Shown one piece after another: positions 50,485 to 59,304 of a DNA stretch of 64,000 nt; within the stretch, counting starts at the first letter, position 1, and every line of letters starts with the position of its first letter. A model generated the notes under the pieces. It saw only the letters and a list, made by a program, of their open reading frames with translations. It was not told where the DNA came from and ran no database searches. The DNA lies in the NCBI GenBank assembly GCA_016841605.1, contig JAENYV010000001.1, forward strand, positions 62,001 through 126,000, read 5' to 3'. The position numbers and the translations under genes are program-made. Origin of the DNA: Dethiobacter alkaliphilus (GTDB lineage Bacteria; Bacillota; Dethiobacteria; DTU022; UBA8154).

Positions 50485-52775
50485 ACCGGGAGTTTTCAGT
50501 TATCGGCAAAGCAATACCGCGGGTTGATGCCCTTGCTAAAGTAACAGGGAGAGCGCTCTATGCCGCAGATCTTTCCATGCCGGGTATGCTTTACGGAAAG
50601 ATATTGCGCAGTCCTTACTCCCACGCCAAGATTCTTAATATAGACACCGGCCAGGCCGAAAAGTTGCCGGGGGTGCGGGCGGTAGTTACAGGGAAGGACT
50701 TTCCCGGCATCAAGTACGGACTGATGCCGGAGACAAGGGATCAATTACCCTTCCCGATTGACAAGGTGCGGCATTACGGTGAAGGGGTAGCGGCTGTAGC
50801 TGCAGTAGATCCCGAGATCGCGGAAGAGGCCCTCTCGCTTATCAGGGTAGAATACGAGGAACTGCCTCCTGTGCTTGATCCTGTTGAGGCCATGAATGAA
50901 GGCAGTCCGCTTGTTCACGAGCACGCACCCCGGAACATAGCTTTTAGCTGTAATTATCATTTTGGCGACGTGGATGCGGCTTTCAAGGAGGCTGACTACA
51001 TTCGTGAAGAAACCTTTACCACCCAAAGGGTGAACATCGGGTTCATCGAGCCGCATGCAGTATTGGCCTCGGTGGACGGTGACGGGCGCATTACCCTTAA
51101 GGCCTCAAAACAAAGTCCCTATGTCACGTGGAGGCATATGGCAAGAGCGTTAGGGGTGTCTCCTAACGATATTCACATAATTCAAGACCACTATGTCGGC
51201 GGAGCCTTCTCAGGCAAGCATGACCCGTTTGATCTGGATTTTGCTGCCGTGCGAATGGCGCAAAAAACCGGGCGTCCGGTGAAGATCGTCCTCTCTCAGG
51301 ATGAAGTATTGACCGCGTACCGCCAGCGTCACAGCAAGATAGTCAAGATGAAAATCGGCGTAAAACGTGACGGCACCTTGTTGGCCTGTGACACCACACT
51401 AATATCCGAGGGCGGTGCGTATGCATGTGTATCCCCGTTTAACACATATATATTCGCAGCTTTCTTGACAACCACATATCGCTTGCCCAATGTCAAGTTT
51501 ACGGGTTATCGGCCGTACACTACCAAGCAACCGTGTGGGGCTGTTCGGGGGCAGGCTATTCCCATAGCGCGGTATGCGTTTGACTCTCTCCTTGACATAG
51601 TGGCCGAGGATCTTGGGCTGGACAAATGGGAAGTTAGACGCAAGAATGCTCTGCGAGCGGGAGAGACAACAGCGAATAAGATGTACCTGACTACCTGTGG
51701 GCTGGAAGAATGTCTCGACAAACTGGCGGACGCACTTAACTGGGAAGAGCGTAAGAAAAAGAAGATACCCTACCGCGGCATTGGCTTCAGCTGCGGGTCG
51801 CACCCTTCCGGTGTGCGCTTGGGAGGGCATTTCGGTTCTACGGCATTAGTTAAGATAATGGAAGACGGAACGGTTACTTTAATCCACGGTTCCACAGAAA
51901 TAGGGCAGGGTGTAGACACGGTTATGGCGCAAATTGCTGCCGAACCGCTTGGCCTGGAGACCAAAGATGTCCGTGTTGCACCGGAGGATAGCGATTCTAC
52001 TGCTCTGGATTCGGGGATGTTCGGGGACCGCTGTACACTTTGGACCGGCAATGCTGTCCTGGCGGCTGCCCGGGATGCGCGGCAACAACTGGCGGAGGTT
52101 GCAGCAGAGATTCTTGGTGCCGGTCCGGACAGTCTTGTTTTCCGCAATCATAAAATTTATCCGGATGGCCGTCCCGAGAACGCGGTCCCTTTTCTCCAGG
52201 TAGTTCGCAAAGCAATCTACGAGAAAGGGGAGACCATTTACGGTCGGGGGACATGGTCTGCCCCGGGGGTTGAAATGGTAAACATGAAGACCGGCGAAGG
52301 AAACTTATCACCGGCCCTCTCTTTCATTGCTCAGGCCGCAGAGGTGGAAGTTGATCCGGAAACCGGGCATGTCAAGGTTTTAAAGTTCATCGCTTGTGAT
52401 GACGCCGGCCAGCCCATAAATAAACTCACGTTGGATGGGCAAGTGGAGGGTGCCGCAGTGTTCACGATGGGGCAGGCGCTATATGAGGATGTGAAATACG
52501 ACGCGGCCGGCCGGCCGGTCAATGCCTCCTTGAGAGACTATAAGATGCCCACTGTGATGGATGTGCCGGAGATAGAAATCCACCATATCATTACTGATGA
52601 ACCTTCAGGCCCGTTTGGTGCCAAGGGCGCCGGGGAAGCCAGTACAGCCGGAACACTTGCCGCTGTTGCCAATGCAGTGTTCGATGCTTTGGGTGTCCGC
52701 ATAAAGGACTTGCCCATAGCCCCGGAGAAAGTCGTTGAAGCGTTGCGGGTGAAGAAGGAAGAAGGAAGCCGGTAA
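50481..52775 (+). CDS. Molybdenum hydroxylase large subunit (xanthine dehydrogenase family)
   Basis: The 764-residue molybdopterin-binding subunit starts MNREFSVIGKAIPRVDALAKVTG. Mo-site motifs are GGAFSGKHDPF, CGAVRGQAIP, GSTEIGQGVD and GPFGAKGAGEAS, whose Glu is the catalytic base. The enzyme should hydroxylate an aromatic or N-heterocyclic carbon with water, or act on a thioester-linked aromatic. ATG 50481 has GGGAG 7 bp upstream and starts on the leader ORF's stop. The gene is clearly more GC-rich than the small and FAD subunit genes, which lie downstream of an unusual AMP-ligase insertion. Confidence 0.9.
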   Translation: MNREFSVIGKAIPRVDALAKVTGRALYAADLSMPGMLYGKILRSPYSHAKILNIDTGQAEKLPGVRAVVTGKDFPGIKYGLMPETRDQLPFPIDKVRHYGEGVAAVAAVDPEIAEEALSLIRVEYEELPPVLDPVEAMNEGSPLVHEHAPRNIAFSCNYHFGDVDAAFKEADYIREETFTTQRVNIGFIEPHAVLASVDGDGRITLKASKQSPYVTWRHMARALGVSPNDIHIIQDHYVGGAFSGKHDPFDLDFAAVRMAQKTGRPVKIVLSQDEVLTAYRQRHSKIVKMKIGVKRDGTLLACDTTLISEGGAYACVSPFNTYIFAAFLTTTYRLPNVKFTGYRPYTTKQPCGAVRGQAIPIARYAFDSLLDIVAEDLGLDKWEVRRKNALRAGETTANKMYLTTCGLEECLDKLADALNWEERKKKKIPYRGIGFSCGSHPSGVRLGGHFGSTALVKIMEDGTVTLIHGSTEIGQGVDTVMAQIAAEPLGLETKDVRVAPEDSDSTALDSGMFGDRCTLWTGNAVLAAARDARQQLAEVAAEILGAGPDSLVFRNHKIYPDGRPENAVPFLQVVRKAIYEKGETIYGRGTWSAPGVEMVNMKTGEGNLSPALSFIAQAAEVEVDPETGHVKVLKFIACDDAGQPINKLTLDGQVEGAAVFTMGQALYEDVKYDAAGRPVNASLRDYKMPTVMDVPEIEIHHIITDEPSGPFGAKGAGEASTAGTLAAVANAVFDALGVRIKDLPIAPEKVVEALRVKKEEGSR

Positions 52776-52810
52776 TACTTAATGAACGGAAGTTCAGCAA
52801 AAAATCAAAA

Positions 52811-52858
52811 TGAGCACCAACCGAATTGGAAGTTCTCTTCCAATTCGGCCGCTGCTCA
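52811..52858 (+). other. Intercistronic stem-loop between the large subunit and ligase genes
   Basis: CCGAATTGGAAG-TTCT-CTTCCAATTCGG is a perfect 12-bp stem, extended by TGAGCA/TGCTCA after a 4-nt internal loop. No T-run follows and the ligase RBS is 9 bp downstream, so RNA stabilisation or processing seems likelier than termination. Confidence 0.6.
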
Positions 52859-52881
52859 TAGTTTATAAGGAGGATGAGACA

Positions 52882-54558
52882 ATGTTGCCTGGTTGTTCCG
52901 ACTGGCCGATGGAGTTTGAAAAGCGCTATGTGTCCAGGGGTTATTGGGAAGGCCTTACTATTGGCGATATACTTGATCGTAGTGCCTGGGCTTTTCCGGA
53001 AAGGGAGGCCCTTGTTGGTGTGTCGCCGGTGTGGGGGGAAACGCGCGATACTTACGCCGTGCTGCAGATGAAAGTAAACAGATTGGCCATTCACCTGTTG
53101 CGGATAGGTGTTACGCCGCTGGATCGGGTCATTATGCAGTTCCCCAATATTCCCGAGTTTTTTTATCTTTATTTCGCCTTGCACAAGATAGGCGCTATTC
53201 CTGTCATGTGCTTGCCGGCCCACAGGTATGCGGAGGTAAGCTACCTTTGCAGCCAGGTAGGAGCGCGCGGCTACGGCGTGCCTTCGACGCTCAGGGGTTT
53301 TAACTACCTTGAACTAGCGAAAGAGATGAGAGACACAGGCGGGATAGAATATGTGCTGGTAGCAGGCAGAGAGGCACTGCCGGGAATGGTGCTTTTAAAT
53401 GAACTGCTTGAAGATCCAATCGAGGAGAGGTATCCGGATGATTATCTTACAGCCTGGCGGCCGGATCCGAACGAAGTAGCCGTGTTTCAACTGTCCGGTG
53501 GGACGACAGGGATACCCAAGCTGATTCCGCGGACCCATAACGGGTACCTTTGTTGCTCCAAGTATAGCGCCATGCTGGCCGGTTTCACGCCCTATACTGT
53601 TTTTCTCGCCACGACGCCCGTTGCTCATAACTTTACTATAACTTCACCGGGTATCCACGCGGCGGTCTTCTTCGGGGCGAAGTCTGTCCTGGCCCTTTCG
53701 CCCAACCCGGATACCGTCTTTGCTTTAATCGAAAAAGAGCGGGTGACTTACGCCAATGCGGTGCCGGCTGTAATTATTAGCTGGTTGAACTATGATAAGC
53801 TTTCGAAATACGATATAAGCTCGCTTGAGGTCATCATTAGCGGCGGTTCGAAATTCAATCCGGAAATTGCCCATTTGGTGCCGGAAAGATTGGATTGCAA
53901 GCTTCAGCAGACGTTGGGGATGGCCGAAGGGCTTAACGTTTATACGCGATTGGATGACTCCGGAAAAATTATTTTCGAAACTGTCGGGCGGCCATTGCTT
54001 CCGGACGACGAAATCAAGATAGTCGACGAGGAAGGAAAGGATGTACCCCCGGGAGAGATTGGCGAGCTTTGGACTCGGGGACCGTACACCATTCGTGGTT
54101 ATTATCAGGCGGAGGAACAAAATCGGGAAGCTTTTACGCCGGACGGTTTTTATAAATCCGGCGATCTGGTTCGCCTGGTTGATGGTAACCTGGTTGTGGA
54201 AGGGCGCAGGAAAGATGTTGTTAATAGGGGAGGTGAGAAAATTAGTGCCGAGGAGATCGAAAACCTGATCCTGAGCCATCCGAAAGTAATAAATACTGCA
54301 GTTGTCAGCATGCCCGACCCCATTTTAGGGGAGAGAATCTGTGCATATGTAATTTTGCAGCCTGGAACAAAAATAACACTTGATGAACTAAGGGACTTTC
54401 TTCTTAGTAAACAAATTGCCAAGTTTAAGCTGCCTGAGAGGGTAGAGATAGTTGACTCATTTGTCTTGACACCTGTTGGTAAGGTCTCCAAAAAAGATTT
54501 GCGGGTTGACATTGCGGAAAAACTGGCGAGAGAAAATCAATCAGCCAAGGGTGCCTGA
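52882..54558 (+). CDS. Aryl-acid AMP ligase (2,3-dihydroxybenzoate-AMP ligase-like)
   Basis: The 558-residue adenylate-forming enzyme is closest in style to DhbE/EntE. It has the P-loop-like LSGGTTGIPKLIPRTHNGY, the adenylation motifs GMAEGLNVYTR and YKSGDLV, and the C-terminal Lys in VGKVSKKDLR. No aryl carrier protein or NRPS gene is near, so it probably makes an aryl-CoA. ATG 52882 has AAGGAGG 8 bp upstream; the frame runs further up to 52810 through the hairpin. It splits the hydroxylase subunit genes, suggesting that hydroxylation and activation share one substrate. Confidence 0.87.
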   Translation: MLPGCSDWPMEFEKRYVSRGYWEGLTIGDILDRSAWAFPEREALVGVSPVWGETRDTYAVLQMKVNRLAIHLLRIGVTPLDRVIMQFPNIPEFFYLYFALHKIGAIPVMCLPAHRYAEVSYLCSQVGARGYGVPSTLRGFNYLELAKEMRDTGGIEYVLVAGREALPGMVLLNELLEDPIEERYPDDYLTAWRPDPNEVAVFQLSGGTTGIPKLIPRTHNGYLCCSKYSAMLAGFTPYTVFLATTPVAHNFTITSPGIHAAVFFGAKSVLALSPNPDTVFALIEKERVTYANAVPAVIISWLNYDKLSKYDISSLEVIISGGSKFNPEIAHLVPERLDCKLQQTLGMAEGLNVYTRLDDSGKIIFETVGRPLLPDDEIKIVDEEGKDVPPGEIGELWTRGPYTIRGYYQAEEQNREAFTPDGFYKSGDLVRLVDGNLVVEGRRKDVVNRGGEKISAEEIENLILSHPKVINTAVVSMPDPILGERICAYVILQPGTKITLDELRDFLLSKQIAKFKLPERVEIVDSFVLTPVGKVSKKDLRVDIAEKLARENQSAKGA

Positions 54559-54646
54559 AAGCAAATTTGTTGATCCGGATGATGCAACTTTTGGGAATTT
54601 ATTCAACTGGGAGCAAAATCTTCAAGCAAAATCTTCAAGTAAATAA
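54551..54646 (+). other. Possible 31-codon ORF with tandem 13-mer
   Basis: GTG 54551 opens an ORF across the ligase stop (starts PESKFVDPDDATFG). It contains GCAAAATCTTCAA twice in tandem (54612-54637). It has only AAGG adjoining the GTG, so translation is doubtful; it could be the remains of a longer tail or gene. Confidence 0.3.
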
Positions 54647-54673
54647 TATACATTTTCTGGGGGGCAGATGCAA

Positions 54674-55141
54674 ATGGGAGAGCGGATTTTCTGTAAGATA
54701 AATAATGTAGATTACGATGTAGTAGTAAATCATAACGAGACTTTACTACATTTGTTAAGAAATAAATTAGGTTTAACCGGTACTAATGAAGGTTGCGGCA
54801 GCGGAGATTGTGGAGCCTGTACAGTTATCGTTAACGGAAAGGCAGTAAATTCATGTTTGTATTTAGCTGTGGATATAGACGGTAAGGAAGTTTTAACAAT
54901 AGAAGGGCTGGCTGACGGAGAGAAACTGCACCCGCTTCAAGAAGCCTTTATCGAAGAAGGAGCAGTGCAATGCGGTTTTTGCACGCCCGGTGTTTTAATG
55001 TCCGCAAAAGCTCTTTTAGATGAAAAATCTCATCCTTCTGAAGAAGAAATACGAAAAGGAATTGCCGGTCATTTATGCCGATGCACAGGGTATATAAAAA
55101 TTGTGAAAGGGATTTCATCTGCAGCCGAAAAAATAAAATAA
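54674..55141 (+). CDS. Molybdenum hydroxylase 2Fe-2S subunit
   Basis: The 155-residue small subunit has the ferredoxin-type cluster motif CGSGDCGACTV with a later Cys (SCLYLA), and the second cluster motif CGFCTPG with CRCTGY. It passes electrons from the Mo site to FAD. ATG 54674 has GGGGGG 9 bp upstream; ATG 54668 is too close. It lies downstream of the ligase and is AT-richer than the large subunit gene. Confidence 0.93.
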   Translation: MGERIFCKINNVDYDVVVNHNETLLHLLRNKLGLTGTNEGCGSGDCGACTVIVNGKAVNSCLYLAVDIDGKEVLTIEGLADGEKLHPLQEAFIEEGAVQCGFCTPGVLMSAKALLDEKSHPSEEEIRKGIAGHLCRCTGYIKIVKGISSAAEKIK

Positions 55142-55174
55142 CAGAAAAATAAGAAGCCATGAAAGGAGATAAAA

Positions 55175-56062
55175 GTGTTTAAGCCTTTTGAGTATTTACG
55201 ACCTAAAAGTATAACGGAAGCAGTTGAGTTGGGTGTAACTTATGGTTCAGAGGCACAATATATGGCCGGAGGGACGGATGTCTTAGTAAATTTAAAGAAT
55301 AAACCGCAAAAAGCTCTTAAGTTCATAATAACACTTCGTTATGTAAATGATCAACTGAATTATATCAAATTAGAAGATAGGTATTTAAAAATAGGTGCCT
55401 TGACTACGCACAGAGACCTTGAAAAATCCGCTTTGATTCAAAGGGAGTATCAGGTTCTCCATGACGCTGTTTCACAGGTGGGTTCGGTTCAGATAAGAAA
55501 TGTGGCTACCATCGGAGGCAATATTTGCAGTTCATTGCCGTCGGCTGATACAGCTTCACCATTGTTGGTTTTGGGTGCTCAATTAAAAATTATGGGGCAA
55601 GACGGAGAAAAAGTGGTCGCATTGGAAGATTTTTATCTGGGGCATGCGCAAAATATTTTAAATAAAGGAGATATTTTAACGGAAATAATTATTCCCCCAA
55701 AAAAATCATATGCCGCCGGTAAATATTATAAGCTTGGCAGACGAGGGGCCATGGAGCTTCCTCTGGTGGGTGCCGCTGTTTACCTTGTTATGGATAAAAA
55801 TCTTGATTTATGTCTTGATGCGAGAGTCGCCTTAACAACTGCTGCCCCTGTTCCTTTACCGGCTAAAAAGGCCGCGCAAGAATTGGTCGGAAAGCCTATA
55901 TCTCCCGATAATTTAACAAAGGCAGGAAAAATAGCTGTTCAAGAAGCTTCACCGAGAACTAGTTTGCGGACGACAGCCGCATACAGAAGGGAAGTTCTTC
56001 CTGTTCTCGTGCGAAGGGCCGGATTAGAGGCATACGAGAGAATAAAACAAAACCGGAACTGA
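55175..56062 (+). CDS. Molybdenum hydroxylase FAD subunit
   Basis: The 295-residue subunit has the FAD loops MAGGTDVLV and IGGNICSSLPSADTA. It lacks the Cys-rich 4Fe-4S insertion found in 4-hydroxybenzoyl-CoA reductase beta subunits, so this enzyme is not of that type and more likely hydroxylates its substrate. GTG 55175 has GAAAGGAG upstream. The end of the operon's enzyme part is marked by a hairpin at 56131. Confidence 0.9.
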   Translation: MFKPFEYLRPKSITEAVELGVTYGSEAQYMAGGTDVLVNLKNKPQKALKFIITLRYVNDQLNYIKLEDRYLKIGALTTHRDLEKSALIQREYQVLHDAVSQVGSVQIRNVATIGGNICSSLPSADTASPLLVLGAQLKIMGQDGEKVVALEDFYLGHAQNILNKGDILTEIIIPPKKSYAAGKYYKLGRRGAMELPLVGAAVYLVMDKNLDLCLDARVALTTAAPVPLPAKKAAQELVGKPISPDNLTKAGKIAVQEASPRTSLRTTAAYRREVLPVLVRRAGLEAYERIKQNRN

Positions 56063-56130
56063 ATATACGACAAAAGTCCTGTCTGAAATCTCTATCGATG
56101 CCTTCGCTAGACACGCATCTTCTGTGAGTA

Positions 56131-56158
56131 TGTGGGCAACACCAAAGGGTTGCCCACA
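56131..56158 (+). other. Stem-loop between hydroxylase and TRAP genes
   Basis: TGTGGGCAAC / GTTGCCCACA (10 bp, loop 8 nt) without T-run, 70 bp after the FAD gene. It may protect or process the mRNA, or act as a partial terminator ahead of dctP. Confidence 0.55.
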
Positions 56159-56251
56159 AGCCCGCTGCTGTAAAGATTTCTTATCGGCAAAATTGTAAAA
56201 ATAATTAGAAACTTATTAATTTATTACAAATAACGAGGAGGTAAAACAAAA

Positions 56252-57358
56252 ATGAATATATTGGGTTATCAAGCACGGTGGATTACTATTTTGTTATTAA
56301 TAGTGTTAATGGGAGGAATAGTTCTTTTCGGAGGGTGTGCCGGGACAACCGGCTCGCCCGCAGAGGAAACCGGCGAACCGCAGGAAACCATTGAGTTAAG
56401 CTTTGCCCATTTTTTTCCGGCAACTGATATGATTGAGACAGATATGGTCCAGCTTTGGATTCGTAAAGTGGAGGAAGCTACGGATAATCGGCTCAAAATA
56501 ACCAGCTATCCCGGACAGGTTCTTGTCCCATCTGCCGAAACCTATCAGAGTGTTGTTGAGGGTGTCGTTGATATCGGCCTTTCATGTCACGGATATACGA
56601 GGGGAAAGTTTCCCATCATAGAAACATTTTTGCTTCCCGGGATAGCTTCTGTTAATGCAAAAGCAGCAAGTTATGCTCTCATGGAAGCCATCAATACCTT
56701 GAATCCTTTGGAGATACAAAATACAAAGCATTTATGGAGCTGGGGGAACGCCCCGGGCGGTATGATGATGCAAAGTCCGGTCAGAAAGCTGGAAGATTTA
56801 CAGGGTGTTGAAATCGGCGTTACAGCCGGGCCGCGTGCCGAAGCGTTTAAACTGCTTGGAGCAGTGCCTGTAACCTTAGCTATGCCGGAATGGTACGAGG
56901 CACTTTCAAGAGGAGTTATGACGGGGGGAATAGCAGGGCTGGATACAATGAAGACCTTTAAACTTGGTGAGGTTACAGGTGATTATATCACAATAGCTCC
57001 CTTTATGTTTAATCAAACCTTCTTTGTCGTCATGAACCAGGAAACCTGGAATTCATTGCCGGGAGATATTCAGGATATTATCACGCAAGTTACAGATGAA
57101 TTTTTCCATGAATGTGTTACGGATTTCTGGTTTGAGTATGCAGATCAGGGCTTGGAATATACGCGTAATTTGAAAAATGTTGAGATTATCGAGCTGCCGG
57201 ATGAGGAAATTCAAAGATGGTTAGAAAAAATGCAACCAATTATGGATCAACACATTGCTTATTTAAATGAAAGGGATTTGCCGGGAGAAGAAATTGTTAA
57301 GACAATTCTTGAAATTGTTGAAGATAATAATCAAAAGTATGGCGATATTCAACAATAA
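56252..57358 (+). CDS. dctP: TRAP transporter solute-binding protein DctP
   Basis: The 368-residue extracytoplasmic solute-binding protein has a signal peptide with a lipobox-like FGGCAG (Cys near residue 29) and a Glu/Pro/Gly linker. DctP features include LSFAHFFPATD, then WIRKVEEATDN, and the carboxylate-binding Arg region in VEIGVTAGPRAEAFKLLG. It should deliver an organic acid to DctQM. GAGGAGG precedes ATG 56252. It is separated from dctQ by a 15-bp hairpin, typical where the binding protein is made in excess. Confidence 0.92.
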   Translation: MNILGYQARWITILLLIVLMGGIVLFGGCAGTTGSPAEETGEPQETIELSFAHFFPATDMIETDMVQLWIRKVEEATDNRLKITSYPGQVLVPSAETYQSVVEGVVDIGLSCHGYTRGKFPIIETFLLPGIASVNAKAASYALMEAINTLNPLEIQNTKHLWSWGNAPGGMMMQSPVRKLEDLQGVEIGVTAGPRAEAFKLLGAVPVTLAMPEWYEALSRGVMTGGIAGLDTMKTFKLGEVTGDYITIAPFMFNQTFFVVMNQETWNSLPGDIQDIITQVTDEFFHECVTDFWFEYADQGLEYTRNLKNVEIIELPDEEIQRWLEKMQPIMDQHIAYLNERDLPGEEIVKTILEIVEDNNQKYGDIQQ

Positions 57359-57417
57359 GGTTTAAACCTATTTTATTCTTTTGTCAGGAAATCGGCAGCA
57401 GTAACCTCTAGTTAATA

Positions 57418-57468
57418 GTTAAGTCAGGGCAAATAATATTTTTAAACGTTATCTTGCCCTGACTTAAC
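57418..57468 (+). other. Intercistronic stem-loop between dctP and dctQ
   Basis: GTTAAGTCAGGGCAA / TTGCCCTGACTTAAC, 15 perfect pairs with a 21-nt AT-rich loop. It would protect the dctP message or reduce transcription into dctQM. Confidence 0.65.
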
Positions 57469-57479
57469 GAAAGGACTTC

Positions 57480-57986
57480 TTGAAAAAGAAAATGGAAAGG
57501 GTGAGCAGATTGGGAAAATTTAATGTTATGATAAGCAACCTTCTTAATGCAATTTCCCAATTTTTTTTAGCACTAATCATGGTCCTGGTGGTGAGTAATG
57601 TGCTAATGAGGCTTTTAGGAAGACCAATTATGGGGTCTTATGAATTTGTCGGATACCTGGCAACAATGGTAACAAGTCTGGCTTTAGGCTACTGTGCGAT
57701 TCAAGGAGGGCATATTGCTATTGATTTTTTCTTTAACAGGTTGCATTTGGGATTTCGGAAGGTTATGGATATTATTGTCAGTATATTCATATCACTATTT
57801 TTGCTGTTGATTCTATATAGAACCGCACTTTACGCCAATCAATTACGCATAAGCGGAGAAGTTTCCCTGACAACAGGTATTCCTTATTATCCGGTCGGAT
57901 TTACGGTAGTGCTCGGGTTTCTCATCTACTTTCTCGTATCGCTGGGTCCTGTCCTGGAGTCTTTGAAAAAGGTGGTTCAAAAATGA
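57480..57986 (+). CDS. dctQ: TRAP transporter small membrane subunit DctQ
   Basis: The 168-residue protein has four membrane spans and the family motif MRLLGRPIMGSYEFVGYLA. TTG 57480 is close to AAGGA; TTG 57510, with AAAGGG 8 bp upstream, is an equally good start. It overlaps dctM by 4 bp. It links the binding protein to the large channel subunit. Confidence 0.88.
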   Translation: MKKKMERVSRLGKFNVMISNLLNAISQFFLALIMVLVVSNVLMRLLGRPIMGSYEFVGYLATMVTSLALGYCAIQGGHIAIDFFFNRLHLGFRKVMDIIVSIFISLFLLLILYRTALYANQLRISGEVSLTTGIPYYPVGFTVVLGFLIYFLVSLGPVLESLKKVVQK

Positions 57987-59299
57987 GTCCATTGTACATT
58001 GGAATAATCGGCATAATATTGTTTTTGTTCCTGGTGTTTTTTAAAGTACCTATTGCCCTATCGATGAGTTTGGTAGGTTTTTTGGGCTATGGTTATATAG
58101 TTTCATTAGGAGCTGCCTCAAGGTTGCTGGCATCCGAAATATTTTCATCCTTTTCTTCTTATTCTTTGAGTGTTATCCCCATGTTTGTTTTAATGGGTTT
58201 TTTAGCGTATTATGCGGGAATCGGCAACAAACTTTTTTCTTTTGCTTATAAAATAATAGGCCGCTTACCCGGTGGTCTGGCAATGGCAAGTCAAGTCGCC
58301 TGTACAATTTTTGGAGCAATATGCGGTTCCGCTACAGCTACAGCAGCTACTATCGGTTCTGTTGCGATCCCTGAAATGAAAAAGTATGATTATGATTCTT
58401 CCCTCTCCGCGGGGTGTATTGCTGCCGGTGGAGCGATAGGAGTAATGATTCCACCAAGTATTATTTTTATTCTTTATGGTGTTGCGACAGAACAATCCAT
58501 TGCAAAATTGTTTTTAGCCGGGATACTGCCGGGAATTCTCTTAATGTGTTTATACATAATCGCCATATGGGTCGTTTGTACTAAAAATCCGAATTTAGGT
58601 CCCACGGCAACAGGCCCTCGTTTAAGCTTAAGAGAAAAGATTAGGCCCCTCAAGGGGGTTTTGCTGCAAGTTTTTGCCGTATTTTGTCTTTCCCTGGGAG
58701 GTCTTTTTGCCGGCTGGTTTACCCCAACGGAAGCCGGGGGTGTTGGGGCAGCAGGAGTCCTTGTTGTCACAGTTATTGATGGTAGTATGAGCTGGAAAAA
58801 ATTTGTAAGCGCATTAAAAGATACAACATCCATGGTGGCAATGATTATGTTTTTAGTGGCAGGTGCAACAATTTTCGGCCGTTTTATGACTATAAGCCGT
58901 ATTCCGGAGGCAATTGCCCAATGGATTTCGGCTCTCCCTTTGCCGCCCTTTTTTGTAATGGTCATTGTGCTCTTAATATATGTGGCATTGGGAATGTTTA
59001 TTGAAGCCATTCCCTTAATTCTGTTAAGTGTGCCAATTTTCTTCCCTTTGGTTGTTAATGTCTTAGGATATGATCCGATCTGGTTCGGAGTAATAATTGT
59101 CATGGTTGGAGCATTAGGCATCATTACACCTCCAGTGGGGATTAATGTTTATGTTGTGAGTACTATTGCCAGAGAGATACCAATTGATAAAATATTTCGT
59201 GGTATTGTCCCTTTTTTAATTGCAGCTATAATCTGTTGTATACTCTTGATCCTTTTCCCGTGGATAGCTACATTATTGCCATATTATGTTATCGGCTAA
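57983..59299 (+). CDS. dctM: TRAP transporter large membrane subunit DctM
   Basis: The 438-residue protein has about 12 membrane spans with the Na+-site segments FGAICGSATATAATIGSVAIP and GGAIGVMIPPSIIFILYG, and IEAIPLILLSVPIFFPLV. ATG 57983 overlaps the dctQ stop. It carries out Na+-coupled uptake of an acid captured by DctP. It is the last gene of the island; six bases after its stop the decayed repeat copy begins. Confidence 0.92.
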   Translation: MSPLYIGIIGIILFLFLVFFKVPIALSMSLVGFLGYGYIVSLGAASRLLASEIFSSFSSYSLSVIPMFVLMGFLAYYAGIGNKLFSFAYKIIGRLPGGLAMASQVACTIFGAICGSATATAATIGSVAIPEMKKYDYDSSLSAGCIAAGGAIGVMIPPSIIFILYGVATEQSIAKLFLAGILPGILLMCLYIIAIWVVCTKNPNLGPTATGPRLSLREKIRPLKGVLLQVFAVFCLSLGGLFAGWFTPTEAGGVGAAGVLVVTVIDGSMSWKKFVSALKDTTSMVAMIMFLVAGATIFGRFMTISRIPEAIAQWISALPLPPFFVMVIVLLIYVALGMFIEAIPLILLSVPIFFPLVVNVLGYDPIWFGVIIVMVGALGIITPPVGINVYVVSTIAREIPIDKIFRGIVPFLIAAIICCILLILFPWIATLLPYYVIG

Positions 59300-59304
59300 C
59301 AAGT

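Noticed and set aside
53725-54279. 184-codon minus-strand ORF
   Set aside because: Antisense shadow of the AMP ligase gene; low similarity to any protein pattern and no start signal.
55175-56062. Assignment of the Mo enzyme as 4-hydroxybenzoyl-CoA reductase
   Set aside because: The FAD subunit lacks the Cys-rich 4Fe-4S insertion characteristic of that enzyme's beta subunit.
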